From positions 1 to 34,798 of the forward strand of contig SBAY01000346.1 of NCBI GenBank assembly GCA_005239945.1: a stretch of DNA of 34,798 nt. The letters run 5' to 3'. The notes beneath the pieces were generated by a model that was given only the letters and a program-made list of their open reading frames with translations, ran no database searches and was not told the origin of the DNA. Positions 18,701-25,896 of the stretch are shown here, one piece after another; positions within the stretch are counted from its first letter, which is position 1, and each line of letters begins with the position of its first letter. The DNA comes from Nitrospira sp. (GTDB taxonomy: Bacteria; UBA9089; CG2-30-40-21; SBAY01). Position numbers and translations under genes: made by a program.

Positions 18701-20637
18701 AAAGCCGCCTCCAATGCCCTTTTATCCCCTGTGAGAAGATAGTCCAGAATTAATCCGTTATTCCATGTGTGTGTTGGCTTTGGAGTATATTCTCGGTATG
18801 GATACTCCCTTAAGTCACCATGCTCACCTTTTTCATATCGCTGCCAGTATCCAAACCAGAGACTATTAGACTCGTTACCTATGGATTGATATTGGTCAAT
18901 ATCATATCTATGTCTGCACATTTCAAGTCCAAGATCAAAAAATCCATAATCTTGTGTTCTTATAAAATGTAATAACATAGAATATGGCCAATCATAATGT
19001 AGTGAGCACCATCCATCATACCAGGGTAAGTCTCCAAAACTAAACCATCCATACCAATCAATATTATAATTTACATAGGTTGTGCTCCGATTTTCTCTTT
19101 GTGTATATATTGTCAACGGAGGAATATCATCTTGCCATTCTGAATCTTCAAGATGTATCTTACAGCGTTGTAATTGTTCAAATCGGGCTAATGCTTCATT
19201 TATCTCTGGAGTATCATGGGTTAATCCTGCTGGTGCAATCATCCCTAATGCCTCTGAATCTACATACCAATTAGAAGGGGCAAGTCCAAATAAAGGGGTA
19301 TTGAATGCCTTAATTAAATTTTGCGTCTTGACTAAGTCTTTACTACCTGAATAAAAACGATAGAAGATTTCATAAGTTTTGTATCTTCCTCCTTCAAATT
19401 GATAATTGCCGGCTTGTTGCCCGGTAGAATTATGAGGCCAATAATCCTCTTTAGGCCATAACCCTAATGAAAGTTTGTTATTACTAAAAGAAATTGACTT
19501 GTCATAGTTTTGCCAGAAGTTTTTAATACATACTGTTACTCCAAAATTGCCATCATTTATATCTACCCACCCAGTTGTTCTACTTCCATTTCCTACTTGA
19601 ATATCATTCTTTTTAATAGTGTAGAAAAAGTTTTTAGATTCATCTTTTTCGTCTATTATTTGATGCCCTTGATATAAATAAAAAATCTCATTATTATTGT
19701 AAGTCTCCGTATAATTATCCGTAGATATATCTTTATTTGCACCTGTTTTAAGATTTAAATTCATAGATAGTTCGTCAAAGTATAACCATTCTTCTTTAAG
19801 AGATTCAGCATGGTCTTTATATAACCCATTATTTTCTAATGTGTAAAAAACCTTTAGATAGTCTTTTCCAGCATAGGCATGGATTCTAATTGTATAGGCA
19901 ATATATTCTGGCAATATAGTCTCATCATATTTTTTATATCCACCTTTTATTTTAATTACTACCCTGGTTGGTCCTTCCTCTTCTATCTCCACTTCTTTTG
20001 GGGCTATGAGGCTGGAAGAAAAAGTGCCGGGATAATTCCCATATAATCCATCTATTGGACCGCCAATAAGGCAGTCTGAAATAATAATGTTATTGTCTAA
20101 CCTATCAGGTTCAACTATCTTTTCTGAATCCTCAAAAGATTTGTTATTGTTCTTATCAATCCATACCCCATCAAATAAATTAAAATGCTCTTTGCTGATT
20201 ATAAATTTCATTGGACCGGTAATCACCGTAGTATTTGTAGCAAATTCTGTTACTTTTAACTCAGAATCAGGAGTATTCCCAGCACCATCGGTAAGGTAAT
20301 AGATCTTTTGTTCCTCCTGGGTTACATCTGCCTGGAAATCCACTAATAGCCATTTAACACTTCCATCATCCCAATTGGCTAATGATTTAAATTGAGCCAG
20401 AGCCGTTCCTCCAGATAAAGAAACTGCCTGATCTGAAGAAAGTATCCCTTTAGGAAAAGGAATACCACAGGTTACTGGTTCATTTATTCGTGGTACCCCT
20501 ACCCGTTCTTTAACAATAAGAGGGATATTAAACGCCTCTAAGGAATTGTTAGAAAAAGATAAAATAAGGGTCAATATAGTTAGTAACTTTAACCACTTAT
20601 ACATTTTCTCTCCCCTACCTTTTAAATATGTAATCAT
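15757..20637 (-). CDS. Large secreted protein: PcRGLX/YetA-like lyase region, Ig-like domains, cohesin, carboxypeptidase-regulatory-like, dockerin, cohesin, C-terminal sorting-like domain
   Basis: Signal peptide MYKWLKLLTILTLILSFSNNSLEA; VGVPRINEPVTCGIPFPKGIL and WDDGSVKWLLVDFQADV; dockerin LLNGDANSDGVVDILDYPIYYLAFGSTWGDNNWDPRADWTGDSIIDILDYPIFYVNFGKV; two cohesin-like segments; tail YPNPAKEKVSFIGL...GIYIYII...GKLGIVK. Confidence 0.8.
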   Translation of the reverse strand: MITYLKGRGEKMYKWLKLLTILTLILSFSNNSLEAFNIPLIVKERVGVPRINEPVTCGIPFPKGILSSDQAVSLSGGTALAQFKSLANWDDGSVKWLLVDFQADVTQEEQKIYYLTDGAGNTPDSELKVTEFATNTTVITGPMKFIISKEHFNLFDGVWIDKNNNKSFEDSEKIVEPDRLDNNIIISDCLIGGPIDGLYGNYPGTFSSSLIAPKEVEIEEEGPTRVVIKIKGGYKKYDETILPEYIAYTIRIHAYAGKDYLKVFYTLENNGLYKDHAESLKEEWLYFDELSMNLNLKTGANKDISTDNYTETYNNNEIFYLYQGHQIIDEKDESKNFFYTIKKNDIQVGNGSRTTGWVDINDGNFGVTVCIKNFWQNYDKSISFSNNKLSLGLWPKEDYWPHNSTGQQAGNYQFEGGRYKTYEIFYRFYSGSKDLVKTQNLIKAFNTPLFGLAPSNWYVDSEALGMIAPAGLTHDTPEINEALARFEQLQRCKIHLEDSEWQDDIPPLTIYTQRENRSTTYVNYNIDWYGWFSFGDLPWYDGWCSLHYDWPYSMLLHFIRTQDYGFFDLGLEMCRHRYDIDQYQSIGNESNSLWFGYWQRYEKGEHGDLREYPYREYTPKPTHTWNNGLILDYLLTGDKRALEAALKNGQAVINYWRKIYQVEQTNVEHYEIRNQGWSILNLINLYRVTGNNDYLNLAKSIAKNSLLWMEVKRGKRGYWGYSEPDTTTQYMNLYSYVIDPLIELHYLTKDEELKELLLRMANWLKGYGLSGGYSVEIQYMPFQTPMTWIEGSNNTNGEVIYDFFFTNLFAYCYLLTNDDEYLNLARQLFRDGTFYWQEPGGTLLNSTQRSKINYHPRKYPNSETKIHGWTGRTNQVYLWTEYQLQAGTQSTLTKIVVNPDNIHLKANTSCEFTAIGYDQYNNQIPNLVFTWQIIGEIGTLSITTATATIFTADTTPGSGSIIASYGLINASAEIIVTPGTPSTITLFSGDNQSGVINTTLALPLVVIVTDEYNNPISNVNVEFKIKATPVNANGQTLSVTSSITDTQGNALTYLTLGDIPGTYRVTAVNETLSGSPIEFTAVANQTNLMIDPEITQEIKNATFTLAIKIIGIKALIGAQIYLKFDRQYLEVQDSNSGNTGIQISKGPFLPENVSIIKNDVNNLVGTIEYIFVIPPQNEPLSGSGDIAYITFLAKDVGTSTIYFSLETLYQTKMVSTYGDIPFVISNGTITILPLGDIEGYALLDIPHRINNINTHRDIEITVVESNQKVFTDDIGYFIIKNLSPQTYTLTAKIPGASSATWTNVVVTSNMIIRLATRTLLNGDANSDGVVDILDYPIYYLAFGSTWGDNNWDPRADWTGDSIIDILDYPIFYVNFGKVASKSRALSKSTQKLILPIELSILPSVKIVEVGENFILQVKLSGNNFIGGQCYIKFDPQKLELVDCKPNTPGIQISAGNFPPLNDIFIINQDGDNIKGEIRFCFGLDPTIINSISGSGELALIPFVAKKSGDTKITFDVRDTKFVNREGDVFNLIYGESNIMVNGKSFNEMTIAYPNPAKEKVSFIGLTTNSRIKVFNIAGELVWEEKSLSGEDKYWDVKDEKVASGIYIYIITNDRGDIKKGKLGIVK

Positions 20638-20670
20638 TCAGCCAACTGCAAATTTTTCATGGTAAGTAAT

Positions 20671-20790
20671 TGCAAAGTGTAAAATGGATAATAAGAAATT
20701 AAAAATTAACATATTTTGCCTAGTTTAGCACTCTTTTAAAGTTTTTTTATTTTACATTTCTCATTAGACAATATCCATTTTACAGTTTCT
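20671..20790. repeat. Heptamer-repeat foldback element upstream of the large lyase gene
   Basis: 13-bp perfect arms tgtaaaatggata (20678-20690) / tatccattttaca (20772-20784). Left arm GTAAAAT GGATAAT AAGAAAT TAAAAAT; right arm reverse complement GTAAAAT GGATATT GTCTAAT GAGAAAT GTAAAAT. Confidence 0.8.
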
Positions 20791-21041
20791 TATCCTTTAT
20801 CTAAAGAACAACCTGAATGGTTACTTAAATATGTCACAAAACCATTTTCTCTGATTTTTAGGGATATGATCAATTAGTTGTAGTCTATCACTGGGTAAAA
20901 AAACACATATATATATATCTTCAAATAAAGCAAAGGTCTTCACTCTTTTGTCTTTTTATCAAAAGGTTACTTTCTAAGGCAGGATATATCTAAAAAACTT
21001 AAAATCTAAAGATTATAAGTTTGAAATTTCTTTATAACTAT

Positions 21042-21070
21042 ATTATACCACAAAAATATTGATTTGTCAA
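21042..21070 (-). promoter_or_regulatory. Consensus sigma70 promoter upstream of the large lyase gene
   Basis: - strand TTGACA (rc 21065-21070), 17-bp spacer ending TGG, TATAAT (rc 21042-21047). Confidence 0.75.
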
Positions 21071-21188
21071 GGGGGGGAACAAATTTTTTTTGAAAATTTG
21101 TCATAAAAAGAAGAAAATAGGTAAAAAATAGGTTTTGAAGAACCAAAATTTACAGTGATAGATGTTATAAATGATGAAGGTTTTTGAA

Positions 21189-21425
21189 TTAGTTTTCTCT
21201 TTTTATCCTCCAACTCCAGATTATTATAGAAGCAGATAACCACCATAATAATGCCAGAGTAATAACCGTCAATTTATCCCCTGCATTTAAAAAAGGTAAA
21301 TTTATTTTTATTAAAAACCATATTATATTAATGATGGGGAATAAAACTCCTATCATTATTGCTGGCACCAAAATCACTTTAGGCACCATCCATTTAATTT
21401 TAAATAAGTTATACTGTTTTTTCAT
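21189..21425 (-). CDS. Small hypothetical membrane protein (about 2 TM)
   Basis: 78 aa, two hydrophobic stretches; 11 nt downstream of the PSD-like gene, same strand. Confidence 0.6.
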   Translation of the reverse strand: MKKQYNLFKIKWMVPKVILVPAIMIGVLFPIINIIWFLIKINLPFLNAGDKLTVITLALLWWLSASIIIWSWRIKREN

Positions 21426-21436
21426 CTTTTTATTAT

Positions 21437-22120
21437 TTAATATTTAGCCACAATAGTTTCACCTGCTATGACCTCATCAAGTGGACAAACCAATACATTG
21501 ACCTTAACTGGTAATTCTAATACAATCGTACTTCCTGCAAGTACCCTTCCAAGTCTCTGTCCCATAGAAACAATATCACCCTCCTTTACAAAAACTTCAA
21601 TCCTACCTGCAAAGAAACTTGTTATTTGTCTTATTGCGACATTTCCTATCTCTGTCTCTAAGACTGTTATTTTTTGATAAGGAAGCATTTTCTTTGACCA
21701 ATATTTATTCACTTCAGCCTCCCCTTTTAGCTTTTTCCCTCCTCCTGTAATACTTATAACCTTTCCAGAAATAGGAATACGCTGAACATGAACATCCGTA
21801 TATCTCATTTCTATAATTATATGATAAGTATCTTTAATTTTTTTAATCCCTTTAACTACACCATCAGCAGGTGAAATGATTATATTAGGGTGGTTAGGGA
21901 TATTTCGCTTTGGGTCACGATTAAACCAGGCAAGAAAACGCTCATTAACTTTTTCATCTCCCTTAATTTCTATAATAGGTTTTGGGAAAAACCTGGTTAA
22001 TATAGGAGGGTAATTTGGAAAATAAACTATAACATAGATAGTAGGAATAGTAATACAAATAAAAAGTGTTAGTTTCAAAAATAGTTCTGCTTTGTTTTTT
22101 AACATTTTGTTCATCTCCAA
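21437..22120 (-). CDS. Phosphatidylserine decarboxylase-related protein
   Basis: N-terminal TM; ISPADGVVKGIKKI, DVHVQRIPISGKV, and VLAGSTIVLELP at the position of the self-cleaving GS motif. Confidence 0.78.
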   Translation of the reverse strand: MEMNKMLKNKAELFLKLTLFICITIPTIYVIVYFPNYPPILTRFFPKPIIEIKGDEKVNERFLAWFNRDPKRNIPNHPNIIISPADGVVKGIKKIKDTYHIIIEMRYTDVHVQRIPISGKVISITGGGKKLKGEAEVNKYWSKKMLPYQKITVLETEIGNVAIRQITSFFAGRIEVFVKEGDIVSMGQRLGRVLAGSTIVLELPVKVNVLVCPLDEVIAGETIVAKY

Positions 22121-22129
22121 TAATAATTA

Positions 22130-22158
22130 ATAATACACAATAATTATTATTTTGTCAA
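22130..22158 (-). promoter_or_regulatory. Sigma70-like promoter for the PSD-like gene
   Basis: - strand TTGACA (rc 22153-22158), 17-bp spacer, TATTAT (rc 22130-22135). Confidence 0.6.
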
Positions 22159-23195
22159 TTAAAAAAATAAAACCTGTTAATTCCTTGAATAACTTTTCTA
22201 AAAACAGGAATTATATTCCCTACATAAGGAAAAAAATCATTAGAACTATCAATATCTTTATGATAACCTCTTTTTACATAGTCTTCAAAGGTTAAAGTCT
22301 CAAATCTATCCGAGTTTGCATTTAAATAAGAACATAGCCTTTTAAATCGTTTTATTGTTATTATATCAGGCTTCATTTTAGAATATAAAACATCTGTCTT
22401 TTTTATAAAACTAAACGAATGCATAATTAATACAATCTCTTTTAAACCCCTTTGACATGCATCTTCTAATACCCTTTTTATTTCTTCAAAACATACCGCA
22501 TTAATATCTAACGGTTTATATTTAATAGAATTTAATAATTTAAATTCTATTAAATTAGTCACCGGAAATTCTATGATTGAATTTATCTTTTTAGCACAGT
22601 TAAATTTATCTTTAGTGATTATGAAACAATATTTATTTAAGTAAAAATAATTATAATTACTATCAATTAAAAAATCAAGTGTTTTTAAGGCATTAATTGT
22701 ATCAAGATTGGCTCTAAAGCCACCAGCTCTAAAGGCAATGGGAAATTCACCTAACCATTTATACAACAATTCTTTTCCTTCTTTAATTAATTCAATCTGT
22801 TCTTTTAAAGAATAGCTGGCTAATGAATCCGAAAGTACATTTTTAGGTATTATATCTTTAGAGTTTTTAGGTATATCCTTAAGCATTTTAAAACAAGGAT
22901 GGATGTGTAGTTGAACATCATGGCCACCATTTTTAATATAATCACACGTATTTTTTAGATTATCTTCTCCAAAATAATAATTAGACATTACTTCAACAAA
23001 AAATATTCCTTTCAGATTATTTGTCTTAAGTTCATTACAGATAAAAGGAATACCATATTCTTTTTCATTAATTTTTCCATAGATTCTTTTTTCAGGACCT
23101 ACCGGATTGAAGATTGGTGCCTGAAGGGTTCCAATGTTTCCCATACTGCATTCGGTATCTATGGTAATAAACACCTTTGTTCTTGTATTTCCCAT
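22155..23195 (-). CDS. Polysaccharide deacetylase-like (WalW-type) protein
   Basis: VFITIDTECSMGN; IKNGGHDVQLHIHPCF; FRAGGFRANLDTINALK. Confidence 0.75.
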   Translation of the reverse strand: MGNTRTKVFITIDTECSMGNIGTLQAPIFNPVGPEKRIYGKINEKEYGIPFICNELKTNNLKGIFFVEVMSNYYFGEDNLKNTCDYIKNGGHDVQLHIHPCFKMLKDIPKNSKDIIPKNVLSDSLASYSLKEQIELIKEGKELLYKWLGEFPIAFRAGGFRANLDTINALKTLDFLIDSNYNYFYLNKYCFIITKDKFNCAKKINSIIEFPVTNLIEFKLLNSIKYKPLDINAVCFEEIKRVLEDACQRGLKEIVLIMHSFSFIKKTDVLYSKMKPDIITIKRFKRLCSYLNANSDRFETLTFEDYVKRGYHKDIDSSNDFFPYVGNIIPVFRKVIQGINRFYFFN

Positions 23196-23198
23196 AAT

Positions 23199-24494
23199 TT
23201 AATTCCTTATCTTACGATAAAATTCAGAAAAGAGATAATAAGGTTTAGTAAGTATAATTAAAATATCCATTATTCCAGGTAGAGGGTCATCTATCGATTG
23301 AATATCATGTTTGATTTTTGGATAAAAAGTCCCAATAAATTCACATATTGCTTTAATTTTTTCTTTAATGCCTTTTCTATTAGAAAATAAAGAGGCTAAA
23401 ATCCACTGCAATTCAGCACCTAATAAACAACATTTAACTCCAATTTTATATTCGTTAATGAATATTTTTCCCCCTTTTCCAAAGGCTTGATAAGTTAAAT
23501 ATGGAAAATCTACACCTGCTTTGATAGCTAAAGGTAAAGCACCCCAGAATCTCCCATTAATTTCCATCAACTTAATCATACCTGTTTTATATTCCTGGCG
23601 CATCTCAACTTCACAAGGACCTTCCCAACCTATTTCTTCAAGTAATCGTAGAGTATATTCTTTAACCTTTGAATTTATCTCAACACTTTCCCGATAAACA
23701 CTTGCTCCACCAATAGGTGGATAAGCATGGATGACTTTATATTGAAATATTGCCAAAATCTCCTCCCTAAATCTAAAAACACAAATGGTTAATCCTTCTC
23801 CAGCACAAAATTCTTGAACCATTACAGGATAACCTTTTAAATCTTGCAAAGTCTTTATCAAAGATTCATATGAATAAATATATTTTATTTTAAAATCTCT
23901 CTTGATGTCTATTTTTTGTGTATAAACTCTATGAATGGGTTTAATTACTATAGGGAATGTATCAAATTCTTTTTTTAAATATTCTATATCAGGTAAGTCT
24001 TCATCAAGATAAATTGTTTTAGGAATAGGAATTCCCAGTTTTTGAGCTGTCTCCAAGGTTTTTTTCTTATCAAAAACCTTATCAAGTAATGAATAAGTTG
24101 GAATTAATAGTTTGGCATATTTTTCAATTTTATCCCTATGTTCATTCAGTAATAATAAAAGAGGTTCACTTATCGCTAGAATATAATTAATATTATTTTC
24201 CTGAATTATCTCTATCACCCTTTGAATATACTCTAATTCGTTTTCATTCCATTTGAAATTTGGCAATATAAATCCTTTTTTTAGATATTTAGAGAAAAAT
24301 CCAATACTGGTTCTACTTGAACCTATTCCATAGACATTTATTCCTCTTTTACCTAAAGAGCGAACAAGACTAAGTCCTATTCCTGTATTAATCGAAATAA
24401 TTAATATATTATCCGACGATTTATTAAATTTTACATGTCCATAATTATCATGGGATTCCTTTTCTATTTGGATTCTATTATTTTTATTTCTCAT
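23199..24494 (-). CDS. ATP-grasp domain-containing protein
   Basis: FDTFPIVIKPIHRV, GYPVMVQEFCAGEGLTICVF, GPCEVEMRQEYKTGMIKLMEINGRFWGALPLAIKAG. Confidence 0.85.
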   Translation of the reverse strand: MRNKNNRIQIEKESHDNYGHVKFNKSSDNILIISINTGIGLSLVRSLGKRGINVYGIGSSRTSIGFFSKYLKKGFILPNFKWNENELEYIQRVIEIIQENNINYILAISEPLLLLLNEHRDKIEKYAKLLIPTYSLLDKVFDKKKTLETAQKLGIPIPKTIYLDEDLPDIEYLKKEFDTFPIVIKPIHRVYTQKIDIKRDFKIKYIYSYESLIKTLQDLKGYPVMVQEFCAGEGLTICVFRFREEILAIFQYKVIHAYPPIGGASVYRESVEINSKVKEYTLRLLEEIGWEGPCEVEMRQEYKTGMIKLMEINGRFWGALPLAIKAGVDFPYLTYQAFGKGGKIFINEYKIGVKCCLLGAELQWILASLFSNRKGIKEKIKAICEFIGTFYPKIKHDIQSIDDPLPGIMDILIILTKPYYLFSEFYRKIRN

Positions 24495-24516
24495 ATTCTT
24501 CCCTTATCTTTTTCGT

Positions 24517-24669
24517 AAGGTTTCAGTAATCAGGTGTCAGGCATCAGCCTCCAAATACTCAACCTTGGAGAGAGTTCGAACGCTTACGGCAGAAAAGCAA
24601 GAGAAGTAAATTCATTCCCTACAACCTTGATTTCCCTGGTCCTACCTGATACCAGATTACTGAAACCTT
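24517..24669. repeat. Foldback element with heptamer-repeat arms
   Basis: 25-bp arms 24517-24541 / 24645-24669 with 23/25 match; left arm continues as TCAGTAA TCAGGTG TCAGGCA TCAGCCT. Confidence 0.93.
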
Positions 24670-24693
24670 ACCTTGACTTTTGATTAATAGGTA

Positions 24694-25896
24694 CTATATT
24701 ACTTCCTTATATAATTTTTCATACGAATTTATCATCTTAGAAAAAGAAAATTCTGTCTTTATTCTTTTTTGTCCGGCAATGCCCATTTCTTTAGCTATTT
24801 CTGGATTTTTAATAAGTTTCATAATTGCCATAGCCAAAGTAGAACAATTTTCTGGTGGAACTAAAATACCAGTTACTCCATCTAACACTATTTCAGGATT
24901 ACCTCCAACATTAGTTGCTACTATAGGTAATCCGCAAGCCATTGATTCTAAAATACTGACAGATAGCCCTTCGCTAAAAGAAGGAAGCACAAAAATATCC
25001 ATTATTTTCAAAAAAGGTAAAACATTATCTACTCTACCTAAAAGTATTACCTTCCCCTCTAAATCTAATTCTTTTATTATAGATTCTAATTTATTTTTTA
25101 ATGGGCCATCCCCTACCAAAACAAACCTTATATCTGGATATTCATTAATAATCTCCCTGGCCGCATAGATGAGATTAGGATAATTCTTGATTGGGTCTAA
25201 TCTTCCAACACTACCTATAACAATAGTATCTTCTTTAAATCCTATTCCCTTTTTATTTTTATTTTTGTCTATGGGGAACTCAAATTCTTCAAGAGAAACC
25301 CCGGGATGAATACAAATAATCTTATCTGGGGATATCTTCGAAGTCTTAATTAGAGAATCTTTTAATTCCTCAGAGACTGTAACTAAATGATTAACCAAAC
25401 TTGAGATTAATCTACGACCTAAAATTTTTCTCCTCTTGAGATTATTTATTTCCCCAATATCTCTACCAACTTCTGTATGGATAATTAGAGGTATCCCCGC
25501 AAGTTTTGCGGCAACAATTCCATCAAATCCACTCCAGCCATAGGTATGGACCACATCAACTCTTTCTTTTTTAAAAAGTTTATATAGCTTTAGAGGAAGG
25601 AGATAATCCCCTTTCCCACGATAACACTCAAATATCTTTATATCTTTTCTTTTAATCCTTGTAGCTAATATCCCTGATTTTTCGATACAACAAATTGAGG
25701 AAATAAAAATATCCTGGTTGATTTCATTTATTAAATTTATAAGGATATTTTCAGCACCACCTATCCCAAGGCTATAAATGACATGCATTATATGAATTTT
25801 ATTCATTTTAACCTTATACCCCCGTGCCTTGTCAACATTATTTTTGTGAGTTGAAGTTTTTCGGAATTTACCCTTTAGAGTTTCATTCGTTGCCAT
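24694..25896 (-). CDS. Glycosyltransferase family 4
   Basis: IMHVIYSLGIGGAENILINLINEI, VGSVGRLDPIKNYPNLIYAA, PSFSEGLSVSILESMACGLPIVATNVGGNPEIV. Confidence 0.92.
   Translation of the reverse strand: MATNETLKGKFRKTSTHKNNVDKARGYKVKMNKIHIMHVIYSLGIGGAENILINLINEINQDIFISSICCIEKSGILATRIKRKDIKIFECYRGKGDYLLPLKLYKLFKKERVDVVHTYGWSGFDGIVAAKLAGIPLIIHTEVGRDIGEINNLKRRKILGRRLISSLVNHLVTVSEELKDSLIKTSKISPDKIICIHPGVSLEEFEFPIDKNKNKKGIGFKEDTIVIGSVGRLDPIKNYPNLIYAAREIINEYPDIRFVLVGDGPLKNKLESIIKELDLEGKVILLGRVDNVLPFLKIMDIFVLPSFSEGLSVSILESMACGLPIVATNVGGNPEIVLDGVTGILVPPENCSTLAMAIMKLIKNPEIAKEMGIAGQKRIKTEFSFSKMINSYEKLYKEVI

Noticed and set aside
19080-19354. Two overlapping + strand ORFs (64 and 90 aa)
   Set aside because: Antisense inside the lyase gene, in two frames of the same stretch, so likely chance open frames.
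24680-25168. 162-aa + strand ORF
   Set aside because: Antisense to the well-supported GT4 gene; hydrophobic low-complexity translation with no recognisable motif and no clear SD.
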